NCBI GenBank assembly: GCA_016182785.1
Contig: JACPFU010000007.1
Coordinates: forward strand, 1-64,000
Direction: 5' to 3'
Length of the DNA: 64,000 nucleotides
DNA from: Lysobacterales bacterium
GTDB taxonomy: Bacteria > Pseudomonadota > Gammaproteobacteria > Xanthomonadales > Ahniellaceae
Positions 26,863-35,830 of this stretch are shown here, piece by piece (the stretch's first letter is position 1; each line of letters starts with the position of its first letter). Below the pieces are notes generated by a model. The model was not told the origin of the DNA and ran no database searches. It saw only the letters and a program-made list of their open reading frames with translations. The translations under genes and the position numbers were made by a program.

Positions 26863-27662
26863 ACGACGCCGAAGCGCCATTGATCGAGGTGGTCGGGCTG
26901 CAGGCCTTCTACGGTCGCCGGCGCATCCTGCACGGTGTCGACTTCAGCGTTCGTCGCGGCGAGATCCGCGTGATCATGGGCGGCTCGGGTTCCGGCAAGT
27001 CGACGCTGCTGCGACACCTGATCGGCCTGCAGCGCCCGGTCGCCGGCAGCGTGCGCATCCTCGGTGTCGACGCCGGCCGTGCCAGCGCGCGCGAGCTGCT
27101 CGCGGTGCGGCGCCGGCTCGGGGTTTCGTTCCAGGGCGGCGCGCTGATCACCTCGATGTCGGTCGGCGACAACGTCGCGCTGCCGCTGCGCGAGCACACC
27201 GCGCTCGACGAGACCACGATCCGCATCATGTCGCGGCTCAAGCTCGAGTTCGTCAATCTCGGCGGCTTCCACGACCTGATGCCGTCGCAGCTCTCGGGTG
27301 GCATGACCAAGCGCGCGGCATTGGCGCGCGCGATCGTGATGGATCCGGAACTGCTGTTCTTCGACGAGCCGAGCGCCGGGCTCGACCCGGTGGTCTCGGC
27401 CGAGCTCGACGAACTGATCCTGCGCCTGCGCGATGCGCTGCGCATGACCATCGTCGTGGTCACCCACGAACTGGAATCGGCGTTCCGCATCGCCGACCGC
27501 ATCACCGTGCTCGACCAGGGCGACATCCTCGCCGAGGGCAGTGTCGCCGAAGTCCGTGCCAGTGCCGACGAACGCATCCAGGACCTGCTGCACCGCCGCC
27601 CGCGGCCAGTCGAGGTCGATGTCGACGACTACCTGCGCCGACTCACCGACGAGGACGGCTGA
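26859..27662 (+). CDS. mlaF: MlaF-family lipid ABC transporter ATPase
   Basis: This 267-residue protein is the cytoplasmic ATPase of the transporter. The Walker A motif is GGSGSGKSTLLRHL, the Q-loop area SFQGGALITSMSVGDNVALP is characteristic of MlaF, the ABC signature is LSGGMTKRAALARA, and Walker B is LLFFDEPSAGLDP. It pairs with the MlaE-like permease encoded just upstream with a 4-bp overlap. The next gene is convergent after 4 bp, so the operon ends here without mlaD, mlaC or a VacJ lipoprotein. A MlaD-type partner could be encoded elsewhere. Confidence 0.95.
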   Translation: MNDAEAPLIEVVGLQAFYGRRRILHGVDFSVRRGEIRVIMGGSGSGKSTLLRHLIGLQRPVAGSVRILGVDAGRASARELLAVRRRLGVSFQGGALITSMSVGDNVALPLREHTALDETTIRIMSRLKLEFVNLGGFHDLMPSQLSGGMTKRAALARAIVMDPELLFFDEPSAGLDPVVSAELDELILRLRDALRMTIVVVTHELESAFRIADRITVLDQGDILAEGSVAEVRASADERIQDLLHRRPRPVEVDVDDYLRRLTDEDG

Positions 27663-27666
27663 TCCG

Positions 27667-30021
27667 TCAGCGCTGGATCTCGATGTGCCCGACCGCCAGT
27701 TCGGCGTCACCGGCGCGCAACTGCAACGCCACTGCGCGCGGCGTGGCGAGCAGGGCGGGAGGAACCCAGGCGGTGGCCAGGTCGTCGACCACGGTGGTGT
27801 CGAGCGCGGTCCCGTCAAGGACGAGTTGCGCGCCGACCGGAATGCAGCCGGCACGCAACCACAGGCCGGCGCGTTCGCTGCCCGCGGTCGCCGTGGCGGC
27901 GAGCGTTGCGGGCCCAAAGGTCTCGACCGCGCAGAAGGGTCCGGTGCCGATGCCATGCCACCCGCCCAGACGTTCGGCGCGCGGGCGCACCACGAACGTG
28001 CCGATGACTTGCTGGCGGCGGCTGGCCGGATCGACCAGGCGCACCGGAACGGTCGCCGGTTCGGCGCGCAGGTGACTGCGCCCGGCCAGTTCGGCGGCAA
28101 CCAGGCGGCCGTCGTGCCTGAGGATGCGCAGGCGCTCGCGGCCGATTTCGATGTGCAACCCGCGGCCGATGGGTTGCTCGAACTCGAACCACAACAGCAG
28201 CGCCGTTGTCGCGTCGCGCTCGGCCTCCGCCGACTGCGGACTCCATGCCGTGACCTTGGCCAGTTCCGCATCCGCAAGCGCCACCGAGATCGCCGGTGGC
28301 GGCTGGTGCAGGGCGGCCGCAACCAGATGCCGGTGCCAGTCGCGCGCCGACTCGGGCAGCGCCGATCGCGCACGTGCGCGCCGCAGCGCCTCCAGCGGTG
28401 CGAACAGCGCCGCATCGGCGATGCCGGCGCGCGCCAGCAACCAGCCCGGGAGTTCGTGCGCATGCAGGTCGATGCGCTGCGCGGCCGGGCGGCGATTGTC
28501 GACCAGCAGCCAGGGCGTCGCCTGCACCAGGGCTGGCAGCCCGTCGTCGAAACCCCACTGGTCGAGTGCCGATTCGAGGCCCGGCAGGTGGTCGCCGTAG
28601 AACAGCAGCAGGGTCGGTCGCTCACGCTGCATCACCCAGCGCGCCAGTTCGCCGAGGGCAGCGTCGGCACGCTGCGTGTGGTGCAGGAAGCGGCGCAGCT
28701 CGCGTGCCCGGGCGGCGGGCATCGGCACGGTTGCGGGCAGTTCCGGCAGCGCCTGCTGCGGAATCGCGCGGCCTTCGTCCCAGGGGCCGTGGTTCTCCAT
28801 GGACACGGCGAACAGGAACTGCGGCGCATCGCCGTCGAGCAGCTCGATGATGCGGCGGTTCAGTGCCGCGTCGGAAACGTGGTAGCCGTACACGTCGCCC
28901 GGATCGAAGTCGTCGATGCCGTGGAGGTCCTCGAAGCCGAGCAGCGGAAACACGCGGTCGCGACGGTAGAAGCGGAGATCGTGGGGATGGATCGCGGCAG
29001 TGCGGTAGCCGAGCCTGGCCAGGGTCCAGGGCAGTGCCGGCAGCGGACGATGCACCAGGCCCTGGTACGGGTACTGGATGCGCGCGTCTTCGAGCACCGG
29101 GAATGCGGTCAGGAACTCGAACTCGGTGCGCGTGGTGAGCCCGCCGAACGCGGGCACACGCAGGTCGCCGTGCGCGTGGTGCAGGCGCAACCGCGCCAGT
29201 TGCGGCGCAAACTGCGCGGTCTCGATGCCAGCCAGCGAACCCGGGTCCATGAACGACTCGCTCTGCACCACGATCAGGTCGGGCGGTGTCCCGCTGGTTG
29301 CGGTCACGCCGAATTCCGCCTGGTTGCGCGCAAGCCAGGCGGTCGCGTCCGCCACCGCGCCCGCGTCGGCAGGTGGCAGGCTCGACGAGGTGTGCAGATA
29401 CAGGTGCAGGAAATGGGCGGTCGTGCCTGCGGTCTTGGCGGCCTCGTCCGGCATCCAGATCTGGACATCGAGGCGCTCGCGCTCGTATAGCCAGCGCCAG
29501 GGCAAGAACGCCAGCGCCAGCGAGGCGACCATCGCCGCTCCCGCGACCCAGGTCGTCCAGCGAAGCCTTCCACGCAGTGCCGCAGCGGGTGGCTCGACTC
29601 GGTGCAACAGCGCGATCGCCACCACTCCGGCCGCGCCGGCGAAGCGCCAGGAGAGGTCGAGATAGCGCAGGTAGAGCGCGGGGCTGAATAGGAACTGCTC
29701 GGCGGCGACGGTGTCTGCGGGCACCAGCGGCAGGCCCAGATGGCGAAGCTTGAGACCGTTCAGACCGAAAAAAACCGACTGCAGCAGAACCACCCAGGCC
29801 GTGGCCGCGAGCGGGCGCCGTGTCCAGCCGAGCAGCAGCAGCCAGGGTCCGAGCCAGGGCAGCAGGTTCGCGGCCAGTCGGAGCGGCGAAGCGAGCGCTG
29901 CCGTCTCGCCCCACAGCGCCGGCACCAGACCCAGGCAGAGGACGCCGGCGAACAGCGCCGCCGCGAGTGCGACGCTGCGCGTGCGCGGCACGTGCACGGA
30001 TTCCAGTGGCCCAGCTTCCAT
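27667..30021 (-). CDS. LtaS-like sulfatase-family membrane phosphotransferase
   Basis: This 784-residue protein starts at ATG 30021 (MEAGPLESVHV); the upstream in-frame extension is rejected. About five N-terminal membrane helices come first (for example SVALAAALFAGVLCLGLVPAL), then a periplasmic sulfatase-fold domain (about residues 300-620). VQSESFMD gives a metal-binding Glu, LTTRTEFEF contains the probable Thr nucleophile, and FYGDHLPGLE gives further Asp/His ligands. This is the layout of LtaS/MdoB-type enzymes that transfer phosphoglycerol from lipids to glycans. About 160 residues follow the catalytic domain and form an unassigned extra domain. In gram-negative bacteria the acceptor may be a periplasmic glucan; this is inferred. 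Confidence 0.88.
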   Translation of the reverse strand: MEAGPLESVHVPRTRSVALAAALFAGVLCLGLVPALWGETAALASPLRLAANLLPWLGPWLLLLGWTRRPLAATAWVVLLQSVFFGLNGLKLRHLGLPLVPADTVAAEQFLFSPALYLRYLDLSWRFAGAAGVVAIALLHRVEPPAAALRGRLRWTTWVAGAAMVASLALAFLPWRWLYERERLDVQIWMPDEAAKTAGTTAHFLHLYLHTSSSLPPADAGAVADATAWLARNQAEFGVTATSGTPPDLIVVQSESFMDPGSLAGIETAQFAPQLARLRLHHAHGDLRVPAFGGLTTRTEFEFLTAFPVLEDARIQYPYQGLVHRPLPALPWTLARLGYRTAAIHPHDLRFYRRDRVFPLLGFEDLHGIDDFDPGDVYGYHVSDAALNRRIIELLDGDAPQFLFAVSMENHGPWDEGRAIPQQALPELPATVPMPAARARELRRFLHHTQRADAALGELARWVMQRERPTLLLFYGDHLPGLESALDQWGFDDGLPALVQATPWLLVDNRRPAAQRIDLHAHELPGWLLARAGIADAALFAPLEALRRARARSALPESARDWHRHLVAAALHQPPPAISVALADAELAKVTAWSPQSAEAERDATTALLLWFEFEQPIGRGLHIEIGRERLRILRHDGRLVAAELAGRSHLRAEPATVPVRLVDPASRRQQVIGTFVVRPRAERLGGWHGIGTGPFCAVETFGPATLAATATAGSERAGLWLRAGCIPVGAQLVLDGTALDTTVVDDLATAWVPPALLATPRAVALQLRAGDAELAVGHIEIQR

Positions 30022-30097
30022 TCGGTGGCTCTGTATCGCGGTCCGGACCGGCGATGTTAGCGCCCGATCGCCCGCGGCCGGTCCGCGCCGGCCCGAG

Positions 30098-33000
30098 TCA
30101 GGCCTCGATCTCGTCCCCGGGCCACGGGTCGTCGCCGAGTTCCGCGGGTTTGCGTTCGGGGCGCTCGACCTTGAACCACTGCGCATACAGCGCCGGCAAG
30201 AACAGCAGCGTGAGCGCGGTCGCGACGATCAGGCCACCCATGATCGCGACCGCCATCGGGCCGAAGAAGGCGCTGCGCATCAGCGGGATCATCGCCAGCA
30301 CCGCGGCGAGCGCGGTCAGCACGATCGGGCGGAAGCGGCGGATGGTCGAGCCGACCAGCGCATCCCAGGGCGTCATGCCTTCGCCGATGTCGTGGTCGAT
30401 CTGGTCGACCAGGATCACCGAGTTGCGCATGATCATGCCGGCCAGCGCGATCGTTCCGAGCATCGCGACGAAGCCGAACGGCGTGTTGAACAGCAGCAGG
30501 AACAAGGTCACGCCGATCATGCCGAGCGGTGCGGTCAGGAACACCAGGAAGGTGCGCGAGAAGCTCTTGAGCTGGAACATGAGCAGGGTCAGCACGACCA
30601 GGATGAACAGCGGCACGCCGGCATTCACCGAGGCCTGGCCGCGGGCGCTGTCCTCGACCGTGCCGCCGAGCTGCAGCAGATAGCCGGGCGGCAGTTCGGC
30701 GCGCAGCTTGGCCAGTTGCCGGTCGACTTCCGCGGTCACCGTCGGTGGCTGCACGTCGCCGTAGACGTCGCCGCGCACGGTCACCGTCGGCAGCCGGTTG
30801 CGGCGCCAGACGATGCCTTCCTCCAGGCCGTACTCGATGGTCGCGATCTGCGCCAGCGGTATCGACTTGCCGGACTCGGTCGGCACCGCGAGCGAGTCGA
30901 GCAGCGACAGCCGCGCGCGCTCCTCGACCGGGCTGCGCAGCATCACGTCGATGGTCTCGTCGCCCTCGCGGTACTGGGTGATGCGCGAGCCGCTGATCGA
31001 ACTCTGGATGAACTGCGACAGCTGTTGCGAGTTGACGCCGATCTGGCGCGCGCGGTCCTGGTCGATGTTCAGGCGGATCACCTTGCTCGGTTCTTCCCAG
31101 TCCAGGTGCACGTTGGACAGGTCCGGATTCGCGCGCATCACCGTGGCCACCTCGCGCGCGATGCGGCGCACCGTCGGGATGTCTTCGCCCATCACCCGGA
31201 ACTGCACCGGGAAGCCGACCGGCGGGCCGTTCTCCAGGCGCGTCACGCGCCCGCGCAGGCCGGTGAACTCGTCCGCGAACAGGCGGATCAGCTTCGCCCG
31301 CAGCGCCTCGCGCGCTTCGATCGACTCGGTCAGCACCACGAACTGCGCGAAGCTCGCCTGCGGCAGTTGCTGGTCGAGCGGCAGGTAGAAGCGCGGCGAG
31401 CCGGTGCCGACGTAGGCGACGTAGTTCTCGATGCCGCGCTCGCGCTCCAGGAATTGCTCCAGGTGCAACACCGCCTTCTCGGTGGCGTGCAACGAACTGC
31501 CCTCGGGCAGCTTCAGGTCGACCATCAGTTCGAGCCGGGTCGAGGCCGGGAAGAACTGCTGCTGCACGAAGCGGAACAGCCCGAGCGAAACCACGAAGGC
31601 GAGCGCGGTCGCGGCGATCACGCTGCGGCGATGGTCGAGGCACCACTCCAGCAGTTCGCGGAAGCGGCGATAGAAGCGGGTGTCGTATAGGTCGTGGCCG
31701 GCGTGTTCAGCGCGCAGCTTGTCGCCGTCCGGCAATAGGCGATAGCCGAGGTAGGGGATGAACACCACCGCTGCGATCCACGACAGGATCAACGCGATCG
31801 TCACCACCTGAAAGATCGAGCGCGTGTACTCGCCGGTGCCGGACTGTGCGGTGGCGATCGGCAGGAAGCCGGCGGCGGTGATCAGGGTGCCGGTGAGCAT
31901 CGGGAACGCCGTGCTCGAATACGCGAACGCCGCGGCGCGGATGCGGTCGTAGCCTTGCTCCAGCTTCACCGCCATCATCTCGACGGCGATGATCGCGTCG
32001 TCGACCAGCAGGCCGAGCGCCAGCACCAGCGCGCCGAGCGAGATCTTGTGCAGGCCGATGTCGAAGAACTTCATCGCTGCGAAGGTCATCGCCAGCACCA
32101 GCGGGATCGACAGCGCGACCACGAGGCCGGTGCGGTAGCCGAGCGAGAAGAAGCTGACCGCGAGCACGATCAGCACCGCTTCGGCGAGCGTGCGCACGAA
32201 CTCGGCGATCGAGTTGCGCACTGCGCGCGGCTGGTCGGCGACGCGCGCGAATTCGAGCCCCACCGGCAGGTCCTTCTCGATGCTGGCGGTGGCCGCATCG
32301 AGTGCGCGCCCGAGGCGCACGATGTCGCCGCCCTTCTTCATCGCCACCGCCAGGCCGATGCCCTCGCGGCCCTGGAAGCGCATGCGCGCGGCGGGCGGGT
32401 CGACGAAGCCGCGGCGGATCTCGGCGACATCGCCGAGCCGGAACAGGCGGCCGTTGCCGCGAATGGTGATGTTGCGGATTGCATCGACCGAGTCGAAGGC
32501 GCCGCTGGCGCGCACGAAGATGCGGTCATTGTCGGTCTCGAAGCTGCCGCCCGGCGTAACCGCGTTCTGCTGTTCGAGCTGCTGCACCACGGCGCTGAAG
32601 TCGAGGCCGAAGGTGGCGATCTTGGCGTTCGCGATCTCGACGTAGATGCGTTCGTCCTGCAGCCCGACCAGTTCGACCTTGGCCACGTCCGGCACGCGCA
32701 GCAGCTGCAGTTGCACGCGCTCGGCGTAGGACTTGAGCAATGCGTAGTCGAAGCCGTCGCCGACCAGCGCGTAGATGTTGCCGAAGGTATCGCCGAACTC
32801 GTCGTTGACGAACGGCCCCTGCGTTCCCGGCGGCAGCGTGTGGCGGATGTCGTTGACCTTCTTGCGCACCTGGTAGAACAGGTCGGGCATGTCCTTCGAC
32901 GGCAGCGAGTCCTTGCCGATCACGAACACGTTCGACTCGCCCGGGCGCGAATAGCTGCGGATGAACTCGAGCTGCGGCAGTTCCTGCAGCTTCTCCTCGA

Positions 33001-33208
33001 TGCGCTCGGTGACCTGGCGTGCGGTTTCCTCGGCGGTCGCACCCGGCCACATCGTGCGCACGACCATGACTTTGAAGGTGAACGGCGGGTCCTCGCTCTG
33101 GCCCAGGCGCAGGTACGACCACACGCCGGCGATCGCGAACACGATGGCGAAGTACAGGACCAGCGAGCGGTTGCGCAGCGCCCACTCGGACAGGTTGAAG
33201 CCGCTCAC
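30098..33208 (-). CDS. RND efflux transporter permease (HAE1-like)
   Basis: This 1036-residue inner-membrane pump starts at GTG 33208, whose last bases overlap the adaptor stop, and lies in the same unit. The N-terminus SEWALRNRSLVLYFAIVFAIA is the first membrane helix. The family has twelve helices and two large periplasmic loops; the repeats GLLVDDAIIAVEMM and GMIMRNSVILVDQIDHDI show the two halves. It exports a substrate by proton antiport as part of a tripartite envelope complex. An outer-membrane factor gene is not present nearby. Regulation is likely by the divergent TetR gene. The substrate cannot be read from the sequence. Confidence 0.95.
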   Translation of the reverse strand: MSGFNLSEWALRNRSLVLYFAIVFAIAGVWSYLRLGQSEDPPFTFKVMVVRTMWPGATAEETARQVTERIEEKLQELPQLEFIRSYSRPGESNVFVIGKDSLPSKDMPDLFYQVRKKVNDIRHTLPPGTQGPFVNDEFGDTFGNIYALVGDGFDYALLKSYAERVQLQLLRVPDVAKVELVGLQDERIYVEIANAKIATFGLDFSAVVQQLEQQNAVTPGGSFETDNDRIFVRASGAFDSVDAIRNITIRGNGRLFRLGDVAEIRRGFVDPPAARMRFQGREGIGLAVAMKKGGDIVRLGRALDAATASIEKDLPVGLEFARVADQPRAVRNSIAEFVRTLAEAVLIVLAVSFFSLGYRTGLVVALSIPLVLAMTFAAMKFFDIGLHKISLGALVLALGLLVDDAIIAVEMMAVKLEQGYDRIRAAAFAYSSTAFPMLTGTLITAAGFLPIATAQSGTGEYTRSIFQVVTIALILSWIAAVVFIPYLGYRLLPDGDKLRAEHAGHDLYDTRFYRRFRELLEWCLDHRRSVIAATALAFVVSLGLFRFVQQQFFPASTRLELMVDLKLPEGSSLHATEKAVLHLEQFLERERGIENYVAYVGTGSPRFYLPLDQQLPQASFAQFVVLTESIEAREALRAKLIRLFADEFTGLRGRVTRLENGPPVGFPVQFRVMGEDIPTVRRIAREVATVMRANPDLSNVHLDWEEPSKVIRLNIDQDRARQIGVNSQQLSQFIQSSISGSRITQYREGDETIDVMLRSPVEERARLSLLDSLAVPTESGKSIPLAQIATIEYGLEEGIVWRRNRLPTVTVRGDVYGDVQPPTVTAEVDRQLAKLRAELPPGYLLQLGGTVEDSARGQASVNAGVPLFILVVLTLLMFQLKSFSRTFLVFLTAPLGMIGVTLFLLLFNTPFGFVAMLGTIALAGMIMRNSVILVDQIDHDIGEGMTPWDALVGSTIRRFRPIVLTALAAVLAMIPLMRSAFFGPMAVAIMGGLIVATALTLLFLPALYAQWFKVERPERKPAELGDDPWPGDEIEA

Positions 33209-34311
33209 GGCGTCACCGGACGGTTGTCGCGGTCGATCGGCTTGATCGTCTGCCCGGGCTGCAGCTTGTGCACGCCGTTGGCGACGACCCAGTCGGAGGC
33301 GGCGATGCCGGCGGTGACGGTGGCGCCGTCCTCGCGGTAGATGCCGAGCGTGACCTCGCGCAGCGCGACCTTGCGCGTTGCCGGGTCGACCACCCAAACC
33401 GCCGGCTTGCCTTCCTTCTCGTGGATCGAAGACAGCGGCAGCAGCAGCGACGAGGCGCGCGCGGCATCGGTCAGGTAGATGCGCGCGGTGCGTCCGAGCT
33501 GGACGTCGCCATCCGGCGCGTCGAGCGCGACGCGCACGGCGCTGGTGCGCGTCGCCGGGTCGGCCTGCGGCGAGACTTCGCGAATGCGTGCCGGATAGCG
33601 CTTGCCGCTCGCGGCCCACATCTCGGCGATGACGGTGCGCCCGGGCTTGAACTCGCCGATGCGCGACTCGGGCACGTCGATCGCGACCTCGAGTTCCCCG
33701 GAATGGGCCAGGGTCATGATCGCCTGCCCGGCTGCGACGACCTGGCCAACCTCGGCGCTGATCGTGGTAATGACGCCGTTCGCGGTCGCCAGCAGGGTGG
33801 TGTAGGCGCTCTGGTTGCGCGCCACCTCGAGTTGCGCGCGCGCCTGCTCCAGCGCCGCGGCCGCGGCCTTCTGCTGGTTGGCGCGCGCGTCGAACAAGGC
33901 CTGGCTGATGTATTTCCTGTCGAGCAGCTGGCGGTGGCGCTCAAGTTCGGCGTCGGCCAGCGCCAGGTTGGCTTCGGCCGAGGCCACTGCCGCCTGCGCC
34001 GCCCCGGCTTGCAGTTCCAGGTCCTCGGGCGCCAGTTCGGCCAGTGTCTGGCCCTTGCGCACGCGCGCGCCGACATCGACCAGGCGTTGCTCGATCTTGC
34101 CGCCGACGCGGAACCCGAGCGCGCTGTGTACGCGTGCACGCACGTCGCCAGCGTAGGTCTCGATCGCCATCGCCTCGAGCGGCACCGGTCGCACCACGAT
34201 CGCGGGCTTCACCGCCTCGACCGGCTTGCCGCCACCGCCGCAACCGGCGGCGAGCAACGCGAACAGGGACACAAAGGCAACGGCGGCGAGCGTTCGGGAG
34301 CGGCGGGGCAT
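33205..34311 (-). CDS. RND periplasmic adaptor (membrane fusion) lipoprotein
   Basis: This 368-residue protein has a lipoprotein signal with the lipobox LLAAGC, so it is anchored in the inner membrane facing the periplasm. A biotinyl-lipoyl-like half motif (GGKIEQRLVDVGARVRKGQT) and a helical hairpin rich in Ala, Gln and Glu (about residues 100-165) are typical of membrane fusion proteins. It links the permease, encoded next with a 4-bp overlap, to an outer-membrane channel. The promoter lies in the 74-bp intergenic region shared with the TetR gene, where two GGTT-N4-AACC sites occur. Confidence 0.94.
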   Translation of the reverse strand: MPRRSRTLAAVAFVSLFALLAAGCGGGGKPVEAVKPAIVVRPVPLEAMAIETYAGDVRARVHSALGFRVGGKIEQRLVDVGARVRKGQTLAELAPEDLELQAGAAQAAVASAEANLALADAELERHRQLLDRKYISQALFDARANQQKAAAAALEQARAQLEVARNQSAYTTLLATANGVITTISAEVGQVVAAGQAIMTLAHSGELEVAIDVPESRIGEFKPGRTVIAEMWAASGKRYPARIREVSPQADPATRTSAVRVALDAPDGDVQLGRTARIYLTDAARASSLLLPLSSIHEKEGKPAVWVVDPATRKVALREVTLGIYREDGATVTAGIAASDWVVANGVHKLQPGQTIKPIDRDNRPVTP

Positions 34312-34329
34312 GGCGGATTCCGGTGGACG

Positions 34330-34367
34330 GGTTAATGAACCGGGCGGTAGAGTATGGTTACTAAACC
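34330..34367. promoter_or_regulatory. Two GGTT-N4-AACC palindromes, probable TetR operators
   Basis: GGTTAATGAACC spans 34330-34341 and GGTTACTAAACC spans 34356-34367, 26 bp apart start to start, in the 74-bp region between the divergent tetR and adaptor genes. A further ACTG-N2-CAGT lies at 34370-34379. Placement and symmetry fit an autorepressed efflux operator; binding is inferred. Confidence 0.5.
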
Positions 34368-34385
34368 GAACTGTCCAGTATCGTT

Positions 34386-35042
34386 ATGCCGAAACCCGCA
34401 AAGAAAGCCATGGCCCCCGGCCGTCCCAAGGATCTCGGCAAGCGCGACGCCATCCTCGCGGCGGCCAAGCAGCTGTTTGCGACGCACGGCTTCGACGGCA
34501 CCAGCATGGACGCGATCGCGCAGACCGCAGGCGTGTCCAAGCTCACCGTGTACAGCCATTTCGGCGACAAGGATGCGCTGTTCAAGGCGGCGGTCGCGGC
34601 CAAGTGCGAGGAGCAGATGCCGGCGGCGATGTTCCGCGTGCCGGCGGGCACGCCGCTGCGCGATGCGCTGCTCGCGATCGCGCGCGGCTTCCACGGACTG
34701 ATCCACAGTCCGGAATCGCTGTCGCTGCATCGCATGATGATCGCCAACGCCGGCCAGGACGCGCACCTCGCCGAGCTGTTCTTCGAGGCCGGCCCGCGCA
34801 TGACCCTGGATGGATTCGAGCGCTTCCTCGACGAAGCCATCGCCGCCGGTCAGCTCGACGTGCCCGACCCGGTCCGCGCCTCGCAGCACTTCTTCTGCCT
34901 GCTCAAGGGCATCGGCCACCTCAAGCTTTTGTGCGGCTGCCAGAAGCCGGTACCGCGCAAGGAAGTGGCCGCACACATCGACAGCGTCGTCGACATGTTT
35001 CTGCGGGCCTACGGCAGGCCCGCCCAGCGCAAGCGCGGCTGA
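34386..35042 (+). CDS. TetR-family transcriptional regulator
   Basis: This 218-residue regulator has an N-terminal helix-turn-helix domain typical of TetR: RDAILAAAKQLFATHGFDGT, then SMDAIAQTAGVSKLTVYSHF with the recognition helix. The C-terminal ligand domain is alpha-helical and ends in an Arg/Lys-rich tail. The gene is divergent from the RND adaptor and pump genes with 74 bp between them, so it most likely represses the efflux operon and itself through the palindromes in that gap. Inducers are unknown. Confidence 0.94.
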   Translation: MPKPAKKAMAPGRPKDLGKRDAILAAAKQLFATHGFDGTSMDAIAQTAGVSKLTVYSHFGDKDALFKAAVAAKCEEQMPAAMFRVPAGTPLRDALLAIARGFHGLIHSPESLSLHRMMIANAGQDAHLAELFFEAGPRMTLDGFERFLDEAIAAGQLDVPDPVRASQHFFCLLKGIGHLKLLCGCQKPVPRKEVAAHIDSVVDMFLRAYGRPAQRKRG

Positions 35043-35057
35043 GGTGCCGGCAGCGGT

Positions 35058-35747
35058 TCAGTGCGCGGGCGACGCAGCCGCGTTGCCGTCCTCGTCACGG
35101 CCGATGTTCGGGTCCTGGTCGGGCGCGGGGACCGCGAGTTCCTCGGACAGCACGGTGCGGCAGCGCAGCTCGAATGGGTGCGCGGGCAGCGGCGGCGCGG
35201 GTGCGCGCGCGCTGGCTGCGGACTCGAACAGGACGTGTTCGCCCTGGCGCACGTCGGCGGCGCGTTGCCACGGTGACCAGCGCCAGGGCGGATGTGCTTC
35301 AAGCGCTGGCAGCGCGAAGAACTCGGTCGGTTCACGCCGCAGCGTGCCGTCGGGGTTCGGCCAGCGCACGGCGATGGCCAGTCGGCTGCTGCCCTGTACG
35401 CGCGCGGCATCGGGCAGGTCGCGCCACAGCCAGGTGCGCCAGCCATCCGCAACCACGACATCGGTGAGCACGATGCCCGCGCTCTCCAGAGTCGCCGCGG
35501 TGATGACGGTCTTCTCCAGCAGATCGCCAGTGGCGGCGCTGGTCAGTGGTTCGGGCAGCGGGCGTTCGACCGACACCCGCAATTCGCAATGCGCGTGCGG
35601 ATAGCGCCCGCTCTCGCGATCCACGAGCCACGGATGTCCGGGCATCGGCCGGTAGCGGCTGCGTCGCGCCTCGGCGTCGTCCGCGGGCAGCGCAGCGGCG
35701 AGGACGAGCGCGAAAATCAGCAGCGGCTTGACGATGCGGTGTGGCAT
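35058..35747 (-). CDS. Exported protein of unknown function
   Basis: This 229-residue protein starts at ATG 35747 with MPHRIVKPLLIFALVLAAALPA, a signal peptide, so it is periplasmic or secreted. The mature part begins with a basic segment and includes YPHAHCELRVSVERPLPEPL and two cysteines that might pair. The C-terminal part contains a stretch of acidic and Pro/Ala residues ending DGNAAASPAH. I do not recognise the family. The much longer reading in this frame that runs into the delta-60 gene has no signal peptide and is rejected. It converges on the TetR gene after 15 bp. Confidence 0.8.
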   Translation of the reverse strand: MPHRIVKPLLIFALVLAAALPADDAEARRSRYRPMPGHPWLVDRESGRYPHAHCELRVSVERPLPEPLTSAATGDLLEKTVITAATLESAGIVLTDVVVADGWRTWLWRDLPDAARVQGSSRLAIAVRWPNPDGTLRREPTEFFALPALEAHPPWRWSPWQRAADVRQGEHVLFESAASARAPAPPLPAHPFELRCRTVLSEELAVPAPDQDPNIGRDEDGNAAASPAH

Positions 35748-35830
35748 GGGCAGTGGCGTGGCGTGGTGGCGGCGTGCGCACGAGCATAGCGGTGCATGCG
35801 TCGACCTTCGATGCGCTGCGTGGCGCAGCG

